Assembly (NCBI GenBank): GCA_016882585.1
Contig: VGPP01000078.1
Coordinates: 1-7,444, forward strand
Direction of reading: 5' to 3'
Length of the DNA stretch: 7,444 nt
Source of the DNA: Cyanobacteria bacterium M_surface_7_m2_037
GTDB taxonomy: Bacteria > Cyanobacteriota > Cyanobacteriia > PCC-6307 > Cyanobiaceae
Positions within the stretch are counted from its first letter, which is position 1; the number at the start of each line of letters is the position of its first letter. A program made the position numbers and the translations under genes. Positions 5,397-7,444 of this stretch are shown here, one piece after another. Under the pieces are notes generated by a model. It did no database searches. It worked only from the letters and a program-made list of their open reading frames with translations, and was not told the origin of the DNA.

Positions 5397-5584
5397 CAGA
5401 AATAGAGGCGGCTACTGGATGTTGCCGGGCGCTCAGCCAGCTTGGGCAACCAACGCTGACGCAGCTCTTCAGCGCTCATGGCCCACTCTTCAAGCGGTTG
5501 CTGAGCGGCAACCAGAGATTGCAACCAATCGCGAAAGCACTCCAGGCTTCGTAGATCAGCCTCCAGGCTTGGCGTGTCAGACAC
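5396..5584 (-). CDS. Small hypothetical protein (62 aa), second gene of a two-gene unit
   Basis: This frame begins at GTG 5584 and encodes 62 residues. The sequence is acidic and helical, with regularly spaced tryptophans (FRDWLQSL, EEWAMSAEELRQRWL), followed by a short tail ending in LYF. It contains no membrane segment. Its start overlaps the end of the upstream ORF within GTGTCTGA: the stop of the upstream gene lies inside the first three codons of this one. Such an overlap usually means translational coupling, which supports both ORFs being real. I do not recognise the family. An aromatic/acidic small protein coupled to a membrane-anchored one could be its partner, but that is a guess. 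Confidence 0.55.
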   Translation of the reverse strand: MSDTPSLEADLRSLECFRDWLQSLVAAQQPLEEWAMSAEELRQRWLPKLAERPATSSSRLYF

Positions 5585-5759
5585 GGGGCTTCAGGGCGCT
5601 TGTGTTCAGCGTAGGCGCAGTTTTGCCTCCGAACCGATGCAGATCCTGAAGATCTGCCGGTGTGGCATAGGGGTTCAGCATGCGCAGCGTGCCCAACCAG
5701 AAGCCCTGGATGGCCATGCAGCAAACCACCGGCGGCAGCCAGATGCGAACGCTCTGCAT
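5577..5759 (-). CDS. Small membrane-anchored hypothetical protein (60 aa)
   Basis: The chosen start is ATG 5759, preceded by GGGAAG at a 7-base gap. An in-frame ATG at 5825 would add 22 residues of no clear character. Residues about 4-28 (from RIWLPPVVCCMAIQGFWLG) form one hydrophobic segment, likely a transmembrane anchor or signal anchor. They are followed by a soluble tail with NPYATPADLQDLHRF and a basic C-terminus. Two adjacent cysteines (C13, C14) lie inside the hydrophobic segment. The gene overlaps the start of the 62-aa ORF by 8 bp and probably forms an operon with it. It is divergent from corA. No family was recognised. Confidence 0.55.
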   Translation of the reverse strand: MQSVRIWLPPVVCCMAIQGFWLGTLRMLNPYATPADLQDLHRFGGKTAPTLNTSALKPRV

Positions 5760-5890
5760 GAAAAGGCTTCCCGGCGTGGCTGTATTCGAATCGATGTGCC
5801 GCTGCAGGGCTGTGGCAGGCAACACCGCTGTTCCGTGCTCCGGCTCACATCGGCGGGTTCAGATCAGCTCGCTACCTTGCCGGTGGTTGC
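5760..5890. promoter_or_regulatory. Divergent spacer between small membrane protein and corA
   Basis: These 131 bp separate the two divergent starts, or 65 bp if the small protein starts at 5825. Promoters for both must lie here or within the first codons. No TTAAC repeats, NtcA box or stable hairpin were seen. TACCTT (5873-5878) is a weak -10 candidate for corA. No Mg2+-riboswitch-like leader can be present in so short a region. Confidence 0.3.
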
Positions 5891-7021
5891 GTGCATGGAC
5901 GGATGCAGAGCCTCCCCCAATTGAGGCCCACGCCCGGCTCGCTGGATTCGCGCCGCCTGGAGGAACGTCCGGGCCAGATGCCCAACAGCCTGTACCTGGC
6001 GGGCGGACGGGCAACCACCACCTTTTCGGCGTTGGTGCTCTGGCCGCAGGGGCCTCAGCTGTGCCGTCTCAATGATCGGGAGCAGCTCGAGGATCTGCTC
6101 AGCCAGCGCGTGCCGATCTGGCTGCGGGTGAGCGGCATGGGGCAGCCGCATCGGATCCGTGAAGCCCTGGAGCTCTGCCGGATTCCGGCAGCCTTCAGCC
6201 CGCTGGTGCTCGACACACCGCAATCCACCCGCGTGGATTCGATGGGTGATGTGATCGCGGTGGTGCTACATCGGCTGCGCTTCTCCAAAGACCCCCTCAA
6301 TCTCACGAGCGATCAGGTGAGCATGCTGCTCACCCACAACTGCCTGATCTCGATCGAAGAAGCACCGAGCAGCGACCCCTTCGCCTCGCTCACCGATTGG
6401 CTGATGCAGAAAAGCCCTGTGGCTGCAGCCGAAGATCTCGATGATCTTCTCCACTACATGGTGGATAGCATCCTCGATGGCATCTTCCCGATGCTCGAGC
6501 AGATGGCTAATCGGCTCGATGATCTCGAGGAAGCGGCGCTACGGGATCCGCGGCCACGGGTGCTCACAAGGGCCTATCAGCTCAGAGCCAACCTGCGCCG
6601 GATCCGCCAGCAACTCTGGCCGCTGCGGCATCAGATCCTGTTGTTTCTGCGCCAGAACCAGCCGGTGATGGGACCTGATGGTTTGCAGGGATTTCAGGAA
6701 ATGGCTCAGAACGTGGAGCAGATCTTTGAAAGCTGCGAAATCCTGCGCCATCAGTGCGATGCCGTAACCGAAGCGCACATGGCGAGCACTGGAAACCGCA
6801 TGAACCAGATCATGAAAACGCTCACGATCGTGTCAACGATCTTTGCGCCCCTCACCTTCATTGCTGGCATCTATGGCATGAACTTCGACAACATGCCCGA
6901 GCTGCACTGGCGCTATGGCTACATCGCTTCGCTGGTGTTGATGGGAACCATCGCGAGCATGCAGGCGATTTACCTCTGGCGGCGTGGCTGGTTTGAAGAC
7001 TGGACAGCGCCGCGTCGTTAA
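5891..7021 (+). CDS. corA: CorA-family Mg2+ transporter
   Basis: This 376-aa protein (GTG start 5891; ATG at 5903 is an equally possible start) belongs to the CorA family of pentameric divalent-cation channels in the inner membrane. A long cytoplasmic N-terminal domain contains STRVDSMGDVIAVVLHRLRF and LLTHNCLISIEEAPSSDPF. A long helix (about 185-310, with HYMVDSILDGIFPMLEQM) leads to the pore. Two membrane segments at about 311-327 and 344-362 flank the signature YGMNF (328-332, GMN at 329-331) and the loop NMPEL. The C-terminal tail is short and basic-aromatic (LWRRGWFEDW). All family hallmarks are intact. CorA usually carries Mg2+, and sometimes Co2+ or Ni2+. It is transcribed toward the CNB-domain gene, with only 13 bp between stop codons. 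Mg2+ is the main counter-ion of polyphosphate, but a functional link to the neighbouring CHAD gene is speculative. Confidence 0.93.
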   Translation: MHGRMQSLPQLRPTPGSLDSRRLEERPGQMPNSLYLAGGRATTTFSALVLWPQGPQLCRLNDREQLEDLLSQRVPIWLRVSGMGQPHRIREALELCRIPAAFSPLVLDTPQSTRVDSMGDVIAVVLHRLRFSKDPLNLTSDQVSMLLTHNCLISIEEAPSSDPFASLTDWLMQKSPVAAAEDLDDLLHYMVDSILDGIFPMLEQMANRLDDLEEAALRDPRPRVLTRAYQLRANLRRIRQQLWPLRHQILLFLRQNQPVMGPDGLQGFQEMAQNVEQIFESCEILRHQCDAVTEAHMASTGNRMNQIMKTLTIVSTIFAPLTFIAGIYGMNFDNMPELHWRYGYIASLVLMGTIASMQAIYLWRRGWFEDWTAPRR

Positions 7022-7034
7022 CGGCGAAGCAGGC

Positions 7035-7427
7035 TCAGCCTTCCAGACCGCGCAGCCTCCGCTCCAAGCTGGCCATCAGCTCGATCGCAAACAGGGGTGT
7101 TTCCTGCACCGCAAAGAGAAACTGTTCGCGGCCCAGCTCAATCAATTCCGTGGGCTCGAGGGCACGGGCGGTGCCATGGCGGCGGTGGTTATCGCTCACC
7201 AAGGCACCCACACCCACCACATCGCCAGGGCCAAACAGCTCAGGAGCATCACCACCCCATTCGAGCTCGATGGCACCGGTGAGCAGGCAGAAAATGGTCG
7301 CCCCCGGTTCACCCGCTTCAAACAACACCTCGCCAGACTTGAGCACGCGCAGAGGCAGGCTGCTGGCGAAGGCCTGCATGGTGTGAAGCAGACCGGAATT
7401 CATGCAAGGTGATGCACCTCGCACCAT
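7035..7427 (-). CDS. Stand-alone cyclic-nucleotide-binding-domain protein
   Basis: This is a 130-aa protein made of a single CNB-type beta barrel: GEVLFEAGEPGATIFCLLTG (32-51), then IELEWGG, FGPGDVVGVGAL (65-76) and RRHGTARAL (82-90). It ends in a short C-terminal helix. There is no HTH DNA-binding domain, unlike Crp, so it is more likely a signalling or protein-binding module than a transcription factor. In the phosphate-binding cassette the usual Glu of FGE-x-AL is replaced (VGVGAL), while the Arg of RxAT-type motifs is kept at R83 (RHGT). Nucleotide binding is therefore uncertain. ATG 7427 has an AAAGG at 8 bases; an in-frame ATG at 7403 would give a 122-aa product. The frame has no stop before the window edge, so an N-terminal extension cannot be excluded. 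Confidence 0.75.
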   Translation of the reverse strand: MVRGASPCMNSGLLHTMQAFASSLPLRVLKSGEVLFEAGEPGATIFCLLTGAIELEWGGDAPELFGPGDVVGVGALVSDNHRRHGTARALEPTELIELGREQFLFAVQETPLFAIELMASLERRLRGLEG

Positions 7428-7444
7428 CGTGCAGACCTTTGATA

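Noticed and set aside
5142..5405. Alternative 87-codon plus-strand frame from TTG 5142
   Set aside because: It has lower GC at third positions and is rich in Pro/Ser. It also overlaps the convergent 62-aa gene, and the frame from 5161 is more gene-like.
5574..6075. Plus-strand frames overlapping the small minus genes and the start of corA
   Set aside because: They overlap the better-supported corA frame, lack domain-like sequence, and are Cys/Arg/Ala-rich like shadows.
1..7444. HIP1 palindromes (GCGATCGC) expected in many cyanobacteria
   Set aside because: I found CGATCG cores but no complete octamer. Absence fits the picocyanobacterial guess but proves nothing.

Overview
The window looks like chromosomal DNA of a high-GC picocyanobacterium (Synechococcus/Cyanobium type). 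Reasons: dense short-spaced genes, few Shine-Dalgarno sites, GC-rich third codon positions, and a PhoB/PhoR pair next to an NtcA-like Crp regulator. That last arrangement recalls the PtrA phosphate-response regulator of marine picocyanobacteria. This assignment is inference. I see no rRNA, tRNA, transposase, integrase or CRISPR array.

Layout. (1) 1-353, minus: N-terminal part of a sulfide:quinone oxidoreductase-like flavoprotein, cut by the window edge. It is divergent from (2) 500-1213, plus: a rubrerythrin with a full rubredoxin domain. (3) 1214-1547: a gap holding a small gene that appears broken by a perfect 28-bp tandem duplication. (4) 1548-3410, plus: a phoB-phoR (sphR-sphS) two-component pair. 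(5) 3415-4035, minus: the NtcA/PtrA-like regulator, convergent with phoR at 4 bp. (6) 4125-5042, minus: a CHAD-domain protein, a family linked to polyphosphate. (7) 5161-5376, plus: an unknown small ORF. (8) 5396-5759, minus: two small overlapping ORFs, the first membrane-anchored. (9) 5891-7021, plus: a CorA-type Mg2+ transporter. (10) 7035-7427, minus: a stand-alone cyclic-nucleotide-binding-fold protein.

The most interesting part is 1548-5376. It reads as one phosphate-response locus. PhoR senses, PhoB is the DNA-binding regulator, and the NtcA/PtrA-like gene is a second-tier regulator. The CHAD gene could provide a polyphosphate-related effector. Two clusters of TTAAC-type 8-bp repeats resemble cyanobacterial Pho boxes. 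One (4100-4129) lies just upstream of the Crp-type gene. The other (5081-5107) lies between the CHAD gene and the divergent 71-aa ORF. I infer a feed-forward arrangement from PhoB to the PtrA-like regulator and to CHAD; it rests on motif reading by eye.

The flanking genes (SQR-like, rubrerythrin, CorA, CNB protein) look like ordinary redox, ion and signalling functions. A link between the Mg2+ transporter and polyphosphate metabolism is only a possibility.
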